From: an uncultured Collinsella sp.
GTDB taxonomy: Bacteria > Actinomycetota > Coriobacteriia > Coriobacteriales > Coriobacteriaceae
Length of the DNA stretch: 64,000 bases
Direction of reading: 5' to 3'
Assembly: GCA_958421275.1 (NCBI GenBank)
Contig: CATZLI010000003.1
Location: 62,001 to 126,000, forward strand
The position numbers and the translations under genes were made by a program. The notes under the pieces are model-generated. The model was not told where the DNA came from, did not search any database, and saw only the letters and a program-made list of their open reading frames with translations. Below, in pieces: positions 44,146 through 52,840 of the stretch. Numbering within the stretch: the stretch's first letter is position 1; each line of letters opens with the position of its first letter.

Positions 44146-45015
44146 TTACTCGCCACGGACCAGACGGTCAAAGGCAACGACGGTAATGGTGTCGCCGAGC
44201 TCCTTGGAGACCTGCTCAGCGTACTTCTTGATGGTGAGGGAGCTGTCCTTGATGAACTCCTGCTCGGTGAGCACGGACTGCTTGTAGAACTTCTCCAGAC
44301 GGCCGACAGCCATCTTCTCCTGGATAGCCTCGGGCTTGCCGGACTCGGCAGCCTGGGCCATGTAGATCTGCTTCTCGTGCTCGACGGTCTCGGCCGGAAC
44401 CTGATCGCGGGTAGCGCAGATCGGGGCGACGGCGGCAACCTGAAGGGCAACGTCGTGAGCGAAGGTCTTGAAGGATTCAGCCTGAGCGGTCTCAGCCTTC
44501 TCGAAGGCGAACTCGACGAGGACGCCGATCTTACCACCCATGTGGATGTAAGAAGCGAGCGCGCCGTTCTCAGCCTTGCGGGCAGCGAAGCGGGAGATCT
44601 TCATGTTCTCGCCCATGATGTGAATCATCTCGGTGAGCTCGGAGGAAACGGTCTCCTCGCCCATCGGCTTCTCGAGCAGAGCGTCGACGTCAGCAGGCTC
44701 GGTGGTAGCGACAACCTCAGCGACCTTGGAAGCAAAGCCGGTGAACTTGGCGTTAGAGCCAACGAAGTCGGTCTCGCAGGAGAGCTCGAGCAGAGCGCCG
44801 GTCTTGCCATCCTCGGAGACGAACGCGGCGACAGCGCCCTCGTTGGTCTCACGGCCAGCCTTCTTGGCAGCCTTGGCAAGGCCGTTCTTACGCAGAACGT
44901 CGACAGCGGCGTCCATGTCGCCGTCAGCCTCGACGAGAGCCTTCTTGCACTCCATCATCGGGGAGTCGGTCATCTCGCGGAGCTGCTTGACCATAGCGGC
45001 GGTAATCTGGGCCAT
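44146..45015 (-). CDS. tsf: Elongation factor Ts
   Basis: 289 residues from MAQITAAMVKQLREMTDSPM (GAAAGGAA upstream; a longer frame is not preferred). The N-terminal UBA-like part with MMECKKALVEADGDMDAAVD is the EF-Ts signature. ELSCETDFVGSNAKFTGFA follows, then the dimerisation/core region. It exchanges guanine nucleotides on EF-Tu. Pairs with rpsB. Confidence 0.97.
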   Translation of the reverse strand: MAQITAAMVKQLREMTDSPMMECKKALVEADGDMDAAVDVLRKNGLAKAAKKAGRETNEGAVAAFVSEDGKTGALLELSCETDFVGSNAKFTGFASKVAEVVATTEPADVDALLEKPMGEETVSSELTEMIHIMGENMKISRFAARKAENGALASYIHMGGKIGVLVEFAFEKAETAQAESFKTFAHDVALQVAAVAPICATRDQVPAETVEHEKQIYMAQAAESGKPEAIQEKMAVGRLEKFYKQSVLTEQEFIKDSSLTIKKYAEQVSKELGDTITVVAFDRLVRGE

Positions 45016-45060
45016 TGTGGTTCCTTTCAAAGAGATGAAAAAGAATTAACTAAGACTGAT

Positions 45061-45789
45061 TTACTCGGCCTTGGGCTCAGCGGCCATCTCGGCCTCGGAG
45101 ACCTGCTCCTTGCCGGAGCCAGCGAGGCAGGCGTCAGCCATGAGCTCGCACATAAGGGTGACAGCGGAGATAGCGTCATCGTTGCAGGGGATGCCGTACT
45201 CGACCTCGTCGGGATCGGAGTTGGTGTCGATCAGGGCGACGACGGGGATGTTCAGGCGCTGGGCCTCCTTGATGGCGTTCTCCTCGCGCTTGGTGTCGAT
45301 GACGAAGAGAGCCTGGGGCAGACCCTTCATGTCGCGGGCGCCACCGAGGTTGGTCTGGAGCTTAGTGAGCTCCTTGCCGAGAACAGCCTGCTCCTTCTTG
45401 GGCAGAACAGCCATGCGGCCGTCCTCGACCATGGCCTCGAGCTCCTCCATGCGGTTGATGCGGGAGCGGATGGTGACGAAGTTGGTCAGCATACCGCCGA
45501 GCCAACGCTGGTTGATGTAAGGCATGTTGGCGCGCTCAGCAGCGTTCTTGACGGCCTCCTGAGCCTGCTTCTTGGTGCCGACGAACAGCACGTTGCCACC
45601 CTTGGCGACGTTCTTGACGAAGGTGTAGGCCTGGTCGGCGTCGAGGATGGTCTGCTTGAGGTCGAGGATGTAGATGCCGTTGCGCTCACCGAAGATGAAC
45701 GGCTTCATCTTGGGGTTCCAGCGACGGGTCTGGTGACCGAAGTGGCAGCCGGCCTCGAGCAGGGTGCGGATATTAATCTTGGTAGCCAT
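45061..45789 (-). CDS. rpsB: 30S ribosomal protein S2
   Basis: 242 residues. RTLLEAGCHFGHQTRRWNPKM at the start and INQRWLGGMLTNF and VVALIDTNSDPDEVEYGIPCNDDA later. Standard S2 length; C-terminal tail SEAEMAAEPKAE is acidic. It is followed by tsf and a terminator. Confidence 0.97.
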   Translation of the reverse strand: MATKINIRTLLEAGCHFGHQTRRWNPKMKPFIFGERNGIYILDLKQTILDADQAYTFVKNVAKGGNVLFVGTKKQAQEAVKNAAERANMPYINQRWLGGMLTNFVTIRSRINRMEELEAMVEDGRMAVLPKKEQAVLGKELTKLQTNLGGARDMKGLPQALFVIDTKREENAIKEAQRLNIPVVALIDTNSDPDEVEYGIPCNDDAISAVTLMCELMADACLAGSGKEQVSEAEMAAEPKAE

Positions 45790-45930
45790 GTTAAACCTCC
45801 TGTGGTTTGCCTCCGCGCGGGGTCATCCTCCAAAACCAACCCGGACATGTGCTACCAAAGCCCGGGCACCACGGTATGAAGTAGCCGCGCGTGCGTGATA
45901 AAAACATGTTGCCGTGAAGCAACCCGATGA

Positions 45931-45959
45931 ATGATAGCAGGAATGCCTCTTCCTGCCAA
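45931..45959 (-). promoter_or_regulatory. rpsB promoter
   Basis: TTGGCA (45954-45959) and an extended -10 TGCTATCAT (core 45931-45936) with 17 nt between, on the minus strand. The 140-nt leader downstream contains no strong terminator but may hold S2 control. Confidence 0.7.
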
Positions 45960-46008
45960 CCCGCAATCAAAACCACACACCTGAGTGCGGCGCGGGACGT
46001 GCCAGCCA

Positions 46009-46929
46009 CTATTCGCCGCGGGGATGGGCTTGAGCCACAGCCCGCTTAAGCCGATCGGGTGTGAGATGCGTGTAGATCTGCGTCGTGGACAGGCTCGCAT
46101 GACCTAGCAGCTCTTGAACCGAGCGCAGGTCCGCACCGCCCTCGAGCAAGTCGGTCGCAAAGGTATGGCGCATCGCATGCGGGGCGATGTCAGCCGGAAT
46201 GCCGGCGAGCGTCGCCAGCGTATGGAACCGCCGCCGGAGCATCGCGGCGCTCATGCGATTGCCGCGCGCCGATATAAGCAGCGGATGCGGCCCGGTAGCG
46301 AGGTCGCGGCGCTTTGCCCGAGCGAGCAACTCCGGCCTCCCCTCTTCAATATAGAGACGCGTCACATCGAGCGCACGACGATACAGAGGAACGATGCGCT
46401 CCTTGCTTCCCTTGCCCCACAGGCGCAGCGTGCGCTCGGACCATGAGATGGATTCCACATTGAGCGCCGCAAGCTCTGAGATGCGGGCACCCGAGGCATA
46501 GAGCAACTCGAGCATCGCCGCATCGCGCAGTCCCGCGGGTGTTGAGGTATCAGGCGTCTTGAGCAGCGCCTCGACCTGCTGGGTCGTAAGGACGCCCGGC
46601 AGGTCACGCGGCAGCTTGGGCGACGCGATCGCCGAGACCGCATCGCCCTCGACAATCCCCTCGGCAGCCATCCAGCGATAGAGAGATCGAATAGCCGACA
46701 GGTGCGCCGCAAGCGTTCGGGGAGCCACCTGCTCACGCGAAAGCTCGGCAAGATAGCGACGAATGGTGCGCACGTCGGCAGCGAAAGCATCAATATCCTC
46801 GCGCTCGCACCAGGCAGCAAAGCGCTCTAGCCTCGAGCCATAGGCCGTCACCGTGTTGGGAGAAAGCCCCTCAACGCGTGCGATATAGGCGATAAAAGAG
46901 TCGACGGTGTCGTACAGGTCAAAGGCTAT
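46009..46929 (-). CDS. xerC: Tyrosine recombinase XerC/XerD-like
   Basis: 306 residues if read from the ATA at 46929, nine nt after GGAGG; the first standard start, GTG at 46851, would remove half of the N-terminal SAM-like domain (DTVDSFIAYIARVEGLSPNT). The catalytic Arg lies in LLYASGARISELAAL, then K in GKGSKERIVP, HAMRHTFATDLLEGG, LGHASLSTTQIYTHL with Tyr. It resolves chromosome dimers at dif. Named XerC for position after trmFO; XerD is equally possible. Confidence 0.88.
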   Translation of the reverse strand: MAFDLYDTVDSFIAYIARVEGLSPNTVTAYGSRLERFAAWCEREDIDAFAADVRTIRRYLAELSREQVAPRTLAAHLSAIRSLYRWMAAEGIVEGDAVSAIASPKLPRDLPGVLTTQQVEALLKTPDTSTPAGLRDAAMLELLYASGARISELAALNVESISWSERTLRLWGKGSKERIVPLYRRALDVTRLYIEEGRPELLARAKRRDLATGPHPLLISARGNRMSAAMLRRRFHTLATLAGIPADIAPHAMRHTFATDLLEGGADLRSVQELLGHASLSTTQIYTHLTPDRLKRAVAQAHPRGE

Positions 46930-48263
46930 GACCGGTCGCCTCCAAACAAGTCGGAACGCGTGGCCAAGTAGGCATCGAGGGCCTCGAGCGCACGGTCCGC
47001 ATAGGCCTGATAGCGGTCGCGCTTGCTGCGGCGCTTACCATCCTCGAGTGGCGGCACCAGGCCAAAGTTGACATGCATAGGCTGATAGCCCACGGTGGCA
47101 GGATCGGTCGCATAGCCCACGAGCGCACCCAGGGCACCCACACGCGGCAACTCGACGCCCGCGGCACCGATAGCCTCGGCATAGGTGTTGAGCGCCGCGA
47201 GCAGACCTGTCGCCACGGCTTCCATGTACCCCTCGGTGCCGGTGATCTGACCGGCCAGGCGCACGCCGGTACCGGGCACGGCAAAGGTGCCATCGAGCAC
47301 GTGCGGAGCGTCGACAAAGGTATTGCGATGCATGACACCGTAGCGGAAGAACTCAGCGTTCTCCAGGCCCGGCACCATATGGAAGACGCGCTTTTGCTCG
47401 CCAAAGGTCAAGTTGGTCTGGAAGCCCACCAGGTTATAGGCGGTCTTCTCCTTGTTCTCGGCACGCAGCTGTATCGCCGCCCAGGGGCGACGTCCGGTAC
47501 GCGGGTCGGTGAGGCCAACGGGCTTCATGGCGCCAAAGCGAATGGCGTCCTTGCCGGTGCGCGCAACTTCCTCGGCAGGCTGGCAGGCCTGGAACAAATC
47601 GCCGCCCTCAAAGTCTTTGAGCACCACGCGGTCGGCCGTGGTAAGCGCCTCGATAAAGGCCTCGTACTCCTCCTTATTGAGCGGAGCGTTGAGATAGTCG
47701 CCGCTCCCCTGCTCCTCGTAGCGCGACTGCGAGAACAGCACGTCCATATCGAGCGTGGAGGCATCGACGATCGGCGCCGCCGCATCGAAGAACGCAAGGG
47801 CGTCGCCACCGACGAGCTTCATGACCTCTTCGCTCAGCGCCGGTGAACACAGCGGGCCCGCGGCAATGACCACGTGACCCTCGGGAATCTGCGTGACCTC
47901 GCCGTGCACGACCTCGATATTGGGACGGGCGGCAACCTCGGCCTCGACAAGCTCGGAAAACTTGACGCGGTCGACCGCCAAGGCGCCACCGGCGGGAACA
48001 GCCGCGCGATGGGCGCAATCGAGCAGGACTGAACCCATGCGCTCAAGCTCGGCTTTCAGCAAACCAGCCGCGGAATCCGGACGGGTCGACTTAAACGAAT
48101 TGGAGCAGACGAGCTCTGCCAGGTGATCGGTATGGTGGGCCGGGGAGCTCACCTGGGGGCGCATCTCGCACAGCTTTACGGCAAACCCGCGATCTGCCAG
48201 CTGGATCGCGCACTCCGACCCCGCCAGACCGCCACCGATAACTGTCACCTGATCGAACTGCAT
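46926..48263 (-). CDS. trmFO: Methylenetetrahydrofolate-tRNA-(uracil-5-)-methyltransferase TrmFO
   Basis: 445 residues from MQFDQVTVIGGGLAGSECA, where the ATG has AAAGGTG seven nt upstream. FAD-binding GGGLAGSECA, CSNSFKSTRPDSAAGLLKAEL and FLYQG-like regions match TrmFO. It makes m5U54 in tRNA using methylene-THF and FADH2, as in Gram-positives. Operon: yraN-comM-dprA-trmFO-xer. Confidence 0.95.
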   Translation of the reverse strand: MQFDQVTVIGGGLAGSECAIQLADRGFAVKLCEMRPQVSSPAHHTDHLAELVCSNSFKSTRPDSAAGLLKAELERMGSVLLDCAHRAAVPAGGALAVDRVKFSELVEAEVAARPNIEVVHGEVTQIPEGHVVIAAGPLCSPALSEEVMKLVGGDALAFFDAAAPIVDASTLDMDVLFSQSRYEEQGSGDYLNAPLNKEEYEAFIEALTTADRVVLKDFEGGDLFQACQPAEEVARTGKDAIRFGAMKPVGLTDPRTGRRPWAAIQLRAENKEKTAYNLVGFQTNLTFGEQKRVFHMVPGLENAEFFRYGVMHRNTFVDAPHVLDGTFAVPGTGVRLAGQITGTEGYMEAVATGLLAALNTYAEAIGAAGVELPRVGALGALVGYATDPATVGYQPMHVNFGLVPPLEDGKRRSKRDRYQAYADRALEALDAYLATRSDLFGGDRS

Positions 48264-48277
48264 CTGCAAACACCTTT

Positions 48278-49213
48278 CTAATTGACACGTTTTCCATTGT
48301 GACCGAAGGGTGTCTGGGCGTGAAGGGCAAACTTGGAGGGCGCATACCTTCCATCCATCATGCGCTCGATAAGGCCCTCGAGTTCAAGCGAACCCAAGAG
48401 TTTGAGTACGCCGACAGCATCGAGCGAGACGAGCGCCGCGATGTCGTCGACCTTGAGCGGAGAGGCGATGAGCGCATGCATCACGGTCTGCTGCGTTGGA
48501 TCAAGGTCGGCAATGCCGGGAGCAATGGGGCGCGAGTAGCGCAGGGTTCCGTAGATGCGTGAGATAGCCATCTCGATAGATTCCTCGTCGACGATGCAGC
48601 AGGCACCGTTCGCAATGAGGTAATTCGTGCCACGCGACTCGGGCGATAGGATCGACCCCGGCACGGCAAGAAGTTCGCGCCCCAAATCCATAGCAGCCTC
48701 GGCTGTAGAAAACGTCCCAGAAGGCATACCCGCCTCGGATACAAAGAGGGCTTGCGACAGGGCCGCGATCACGCGATTGCGGCGCGGAAAGGCAAACTTG
48801 CGCGGACCCATGCCCCACGGAGAGATCGACACGACCGCGCCACCCGTATCAAGCGTGCGCGTAATCAGCCCCGCGCTCGAACGCGGGTAGACCACGTCGG
48901 CGCCCGTCCCCAGCACCACAACGTGTTTGCCGCCGGCGTTGACCGCAGCCCAACCCGAGGCCTGGTCACAACCGACCGCACCGCCCGAAACTACCGTCAC
49001 TCCCGCCTCAACCGCCACCTTCGCCGCAAGCTCTGCCACGGCAAGACCATACGGCGAGGCCTTGCGCGCGCCGATGATGGAGAGCGCGGGCGTCGAAAGC
49101 ACCTCGGGGTTGCCGCGCACATAAAGCGTCTGGGGTAAATCTGAAAGCTCCAAAACGGTCTCGGGATACAACGCATCACCTGGATGCAGCTCGAAGGTCC
49201 CCTCGGCCATCAT
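48278..49213 (-). CDS. dprA: DNA processing protein DprA (Smf)
   Basis: 311 residues from ATG 49213 (AAGGAGGG upstream), coupled to the comM stop. A Rossmann-like DprA fold (SIIGARKASPYGLAVAE, SGGAVGCDQASGW, GTGADVVYPRS, FPRRNRVIAALSQALFVSEA) then a C-terminal winged-helix-like part (QTVMHALIASPLKVDDIAAL). The N-terminal SAM domain of many DprA proteins is absent. It loads RecA on incoming single-stranded DNA in transformation. Confidence 0.93.
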   Translation of the reverse strand: MMAEGTFELHPGDALYPETVLELSDLPQTLYVRGNPEVLSTPALSIIGARKASPYGLAVAELAAKVAVEAGVTVVSGGAVGCDQASGWAAVNAGGKHVVVLGTGADVVYPRSSAGLITRTLDTGGAVVSISPWGMGPRKFAFPRRNRVIAALSQALFVSEAGMPSGTFSTAEAAMDLGRELLAVPGSILSPESRGTNYLIANGACCIVDEESIEMAISRIYGTLRYSRPIAPGIADLDPTQQTVMHALIASPLKVDDIAALVSLDAVGVLKLLGSLELEGLIERMMDGRYAPSKFALHAQTPFGHNGKRVN

Positions 49214-50733
49214 TGGTCCCTCCTTCCCTGGTACATCGCCGCCTCGAGCACGTGGTCCTGCGTCACCTGCTCGCTCTCGGCGACATCTGCGATCGTACGC
49301 GCAATGCGAACCAGGCGCACGATGCCACGCCCTGTGAGATGCGTGCGTTTGGATAGGCCGAGCACACACTTCTCCGCCGCATCATCGAGCTCGAAGGTCG
49401 AAACGACGCCGTCAATGGACCGTGTCTCGTCATCCTCGGCCTCGGCATCCGCATCGTCCATGCGGGATTCGCGCCAAGCGCGAAAGGCGCGACCGCGCAC
49501 AACGTAGTCACGTAACTCGGCCGACGACATACCCTCTGCGCCCTCGATAATCACTTGAGGGTCGGGACGGGTCACATCGATCATCAAGTCGATACGGTCG
49601 GCCAAAGGACCGCGCAGTTTAGACCGATAGCGCTCGACCATCGCCGCCGAGCAGCGACACGGTACCTCGCGATCGCCCAAAAAGCCGCAGGGGCAGGGAT
49701 TGCTCGCAGCCAGCAGCTGAAAGCGCGACGGGAAGGTAAAAGCCCCGTCGACGCGTACGATCCTCACGTAGCCGCGCTCGATGGGCTGACGCAGCGTCTG
49801 CAGCACGCCAGTGGGAAACTCGGCAAGCTCGTCCAAAAAGAGCACGCCGCCATGAGCAAGGCTGATCTCACCCGGGCGCACCGGGCGCCCGCCGCCGATA
49901 AGGCCTGCGGTCGAAATACTGTGGTGGGGACTGCGGAAGGGGCGGTGCCCCGCCAACAAGCCATCAATGTTCTCACCCAAAACCGAATGGATGCACAGTG
50001 CCTCCTGCTGATCCTCAACGGAAAGCTCGGGCAGGATGCCGGTCATACGGCGTGCGAGCATCGTCTTGCCCGATCCCGGAGACCCGATCATGAGCAAGCC
50101 GAGTTCTCCTGCCGCCGCAAGCGCCATGCCGCGTTTAGCGACTTCCTGCCCCAGCACGTCTGCATAGTCGAGCTCGGGCTCAAAGGTCGCCTCGACACCC
50201 TCGGAATCCAAGTAGTGCCGTGCGGCATCGCCCATGCCGTGAGCAAGCTGAGACAGATGCGCGATAAAGCCGCAATCCACGCCCGCGAGTGGCACATGCT
50301 GGTCGGACCTACCGGCGATAAAAGACAGCCCCATGTCGCGAGCCAATAGCTGAAACGCCACCTCGCCTTTGACAGGAAGCACCGTACCGTCCAAGCCGAG
50401 CTCGCCGGCGATAAGGCAGCGATCGAGGTTGTCGCGGGGAATCTGACCATCGGCCGCTAGGACCGCGATGGCGATGGGCAGATCAAAGCCGCTACCGGTC
50501 TTGCGAATATCGCCGGGCGCCAGATTGACCGTAATGCCCGAGCGCGGGATCTCGAACCCGGCGGAGCGCATCGCACAGCGAATACGACCACGTGACTCCA
50601 TCACCTCCATACTCGGGATGCCGAGCATCTGAATGCCCGGAACGCCGCCGGCAAGCGAGACCTCGACCGTGACGTGAATCGCCTCGACGCCGCGGATGCA
50701 GGCCGCGTGAACGGCAAACGTCTCGAACGCCAT
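49210..50733 (-). CDS. comM: AAA+ ATPase ComM (YifB family)
   Basis: 507 residues from MAFETFAVHAACIRGVEA, overlapping the yraN stop (TGATG); the longer frame is unsupported. N-terminal S5-like domain, Walker A IGSPGSGKTMLARRM, Walker B GGVLFLDELAEF, and Mg-chelatase-like C-terminus with AASNPCPCGFLGD. A hexameric helicase that helps branch migration in natural transformation. It lies with dprA in the same operon. Confidence 0.93.
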   Translation of the reverse strand: MAFETFAVHAACIRGVEAIHVTVEVSLAGGVPGIQMLGIPSMEVMESRGRIRCAMRSAGFEIPRSGITVNLAPGDIRKTGSGFDLPIAIAVLAADGQIPRDNLDRCLIAGELGLDGTVLPVKGEVAFQLLARDMGLSFIAGRSDQHVPLAGVDCGFIAHLSQLAHGMGDAARHYLDSEGVEATFEPELDYADVLGQEVAKRGMALAAAGELGLLMIGSPGSGKTMLARRMTGILPELSVEDQQEALCIHSVLGENIDGLLAGHRPFRSPHHSISTAGLIGGGRPVRPGEISLAHGGVLFLDELAEFPTGVLQTLRQPIERGYVRIVRVDGAFTFPSRFQLLAASNPCPCGFLGDREVPCRCSAAMVERYRSKLRGPLADRIDLMIDVTRPDPQVIIEGAEGMSSAELRDYVVRGRAFRAWRESRMDDADAEAEDDETRSIDGVVSTFELDDAAEKCVLGLSKRTHLTGRGIVRLVRIARTIADVAESEQVTQDHVLEAAMYQGRRDQ

Positions 50734-51218
50734 CACGACACCTGCCAATCGAACGCGTTGTACTGATGCTCGATCTCGGCGATATGCCCGCCGCGAATGG
50801 TGACACCCACGGCATCGAAGCGGATCGCCTTGAGCGGATAATGCTCCATAAGATAGCAGCTTGCGATGCGGCGGTAGCGGCGTTGCTTTTGGGCGTCCAC
50901 GGCCTCCTCGGGAAAGACCCGCGTGTTGCAATCCAGTACGACGCGTCTGGTCTTGACCTCGGCCATCACCACGACATCGTCGAGCTCATCGAGCAGCACC
51001 AGATCAGCCTCGCCCTCGGTGCAACGATAACCCTGCTCCAGCAAGGTGTAGCCGCGCTCGTTAAAGTAGTCGATGGTGATCAGCTCGCCCAGCATGCCCA
51101 GCTCGCGGGGACTGAGTCCCTTGATAAACTCGGGCGTCATCGCCCCGCAGTCGAGCTCGCCGTTTTCCCAACGCTCCTTGAGCTGCTGTGTCTTGCTCTT
51201 TTTGCTTGCGGCACTCAT
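50733..51218 (-). CDS. yraN: UPF0102/YraN-family nuclease-like protein with N-terminal extension
   Basis: 161 residues from MSAASKKSKTQQLK (GGAGAC upstream). The YraN core starts at LGMLGELITIDYFNERGYT and includes EADLVLLDE, VMAEVKTRR and KQRRYRRIASCYL, a PD-(D/E)XK-like pattern. About 50 extra N-terminal residues precede the core. The function is unknown; it is first gene of a unit with comM and dprA. Confidence 0.85.
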   Translation of the reverse strand: MSAASKKSKTQQLKERWENGELDCGAMTPEFIKGLSPRELGMLGELITIDYFNERGYTLLEQGYRCTEGEADLVLLDELDDVVVMAEVKTRRVVLDCNTRVFPEEAVDAQKQRRYRRIASCYLMEHYPLKAIRFDAVGVTIRGGHIAEIEHQYNAFDWQVS

Positions 51219-51322
51219 GGGGTCTCCTTTCCCGCACACTGCAGTGCCCCGATGATGAGGGCACCTTTCATGCGGGTAAGTACCGGAAGCTAACCAAAAG
51301 CTGACCAAATGCCGTCAAAAAA

Positions 51323-51358
51323 CGGGCCGTACGCAACAATGGTGTTGCATACGGCCCG
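51323..51358 (-). terminator. Terminator of rnhB
   Basis: CGGGCCGTA-GCAACA pairs with TGTTGC-TACGGCCCG with one mismatch, loop ATGG; six T follow on the minus strand. Confidence 0.9.
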
Positions 51359-51407
51359 CTACCAGCAGGTTTATAAAACCCCAGAGGTCCCTGTCTCCAC
51401 AATTGAC

Positions 51408-52196
51408 CTAGAAAAGGCGCTCAGTCTGCAGAAAGTTTCCGCAAAAGCTCACACGATGCAGTGGACAAAGTCCATGTTTTCGAATGGCCTCGATGTGCTC
51501 GGGGCTCGCATAGCCCTTCGACTCGGCCAGATGGTACTCGGGATACTCAGCGTCGTACTCGACCATCATCTCGTCACGCGTGACCTTAGCCATGATGGAC
51601 GCCGCGGCGATGCAGGCGATCTTGGCATCGCCCTTCACCACATCGCGCTCGTTAGGAACGGCGCCCAAGGGGTTGCCATCCATAAGCACGCAATCGGGCT
51701 CGAGCCCCGTATCGGCCACGGCGCCCGCAACGGCGGTACGGATAGCACGGGCCATGCCCATCTCATCGATATCCTTAGGCGCGATATGGCAAAAACCGAT
51801 CGCCGTCGCCACCTCGGCAATCTTCACTGAGAGCAACTCGCGGCGCGCCGGCGTGAGCTTTTTGGAATCGTTGATGCCCCAGACGCGCGGCTCCATAGGA
51901 AGGCAGACAGCGCATACCGTCAAAGGACCGGCCACCGATCCGCGACCCACCTCGTCGACACCAACGACCACCCCATCGCCGCCAAGCTCATGCATAAGCT
52001 CGTACATGTCATTGACGCGCTCGCGCTCGGCAAGTTCCTTGGCATGGCGCTTAAGAGCACGCTCGCAAGCCTTGATCACCTGCTGGCGCGGGTCCTCGCG
52101 ATAATGCTCCACGAGGGCGGGGATCTCCTCAAACGTTGCGCTCGCCAGCTCTCCGGCAACCTGCGATGCCGAAACCGAGCTCGTCATATTGGCCAT
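51408..52196 (-). CDS. rnhB: Ribonuclease HII
   Basis: 262 residues from MANMTSSVSASQ. The catalytic region is GVDEVGRGSVAGPL with the first Asp/Glu pair; DGNPLGAVP, KIACIAAASIMAKVTRD and EYHLAESKGYAS follow in the type II order. An N-terminal helical arm of about 75 residues precedes the core, as in several Gram-positive RNase HII. It removes ribonucleotides and RNA from hybrids. Confidence 0.95.
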   Translation of the reverse strand: MANMTSSVSASQVAGELASATFEEIPALVEHYREDPRQQVIKACERALKRHAKELAERERVNDMYELMHELGGDGVVVGVDEVGRGSVAGPLTVCAVCLPMEPRVWGINDSKKLTPARRELLSVKIAEVATAIGFCHIAPKDIDEMGMARAIRTAVAGAVADTGLEPDCVLMDGNPLGAVPNERDVVKGDAKIACIAAASIMAKVTRDEMMVEYDAEYPEYHLAESKGYASPEHIEAIRKHGLCPLHRVSFCGNFLQTERLF

Positions 52197-52232
52197 ACCA
52201 GGCCCTCCTTGCATGCAAATCAGATAAAAAGA

Positions 52233-52255
52233 AGGGCCACCCGAAGGTGACCCTT
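52233..52255 (-). terminator. Terminator of rplS
   Basis: AGGGTCACC and GGGTGGCCCT stem with a TTC loop; CTTTTTATC follows on the minus strand. It starts 35 nt after the rplS stop. Confidence 0.8.
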
Positions 52256-52289
52256 GTGTCCAAACGAGTGGACAGACGCTGCGATCTTC

Positions 52290-52631
52290 TTAGCGCTTCT
52301 CGGGGATGCGAGCAGCCTTGCCCACCTTGTCGCGGAGGTAGTACAGCTTGGCGCGACGGACGCGACCATGACGAACGACCTCGAGCTTGGCGATCTTGGG
52401 GCTGTGAAGCGGGAAGGTACGCTCAACACCGACACCGAAGGACATCTTGCGGACGGTGAAGGTCTCGCGGGCACCGGCGCCGGCCATGCGGATGACGTCG
52501 CCCTGGAAGACCTGGATGCGCTCGCGGTCGCCTTCCTTAATGCGGTAGTGAACCTTGACGTTGTCGGCGACGCGAACCTGAGGAATGTCCTCGCGGATCT
52601 GCTGACGCTCGATTGCGCGGATGTAATCCAT
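52290..52631 (-). CDS. rplS: 50S ribosomal protein L19
   Basis: 113 residues from MDYIRAIERQQIREDIPQ (AAGGA upstream). The middle VQVFQGDVIRMAGAGARETFTVRKMSFGVGVERTFPLHSPKIAKLEV and RRAKLYYLRDKVGKAARI are the L19 signature. It lies at the 30S-50S interface. Single-gene unit with its own promoter and leader hairpin. Confidence 0.96.
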   Translation of the reverse strand: MDYIRAIERQQIREDIPQVRVADNVKVHYRIKEGDRERIQVFQGDVIRMAGAGARETFTVRKMSFGVGVERTFPLHSPKIAKLEVVRHGRVRRAKLYYLRDKVGKAARIPEKR

Positions 52632-52654
52632 GTGCAATTCCTTACTCTTCTAGA

Positions 52655-52728
52655 GGTGCCGTACCACCTTGGCCGGCACGTAGTTGAACAAACGTATTCG
52701 AGTATACACGCGCGGGTTTCTGCTGCAA
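52655..52728 (-). promoter_or_regulatory. rplS promoter and leader hairpin
   Basis: TTGCAG (52723-52728), 16-nt spacer, TATACT (52701-52706). The leader forms GTGCCG/CGGCAC (52655-52678) before the ribosome site, a possible control stem for L19. Confidence 0.6.
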
Positions 52729-52774
52729 GAACATTTTTTTACGCAGACAAAAAGACAAAACCCGCACATGATAA

Positions 52775-52802
52775 CCGCCCGTCTCACGAATGAGACGGGC
52801 GG
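52775..52802 (-). terminator. Terminator of ppdK
   Basis: CCGCCCGTCTC with GAGACGGGCGG, loop ACGAAT; weak T-run. About 38 nt after the ppdK stop. Confidence 0.75.
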
Positions 52803-52840
52803 CATGAAGGGGACTACGCTAGGCGTCTAAACCCAAAACG

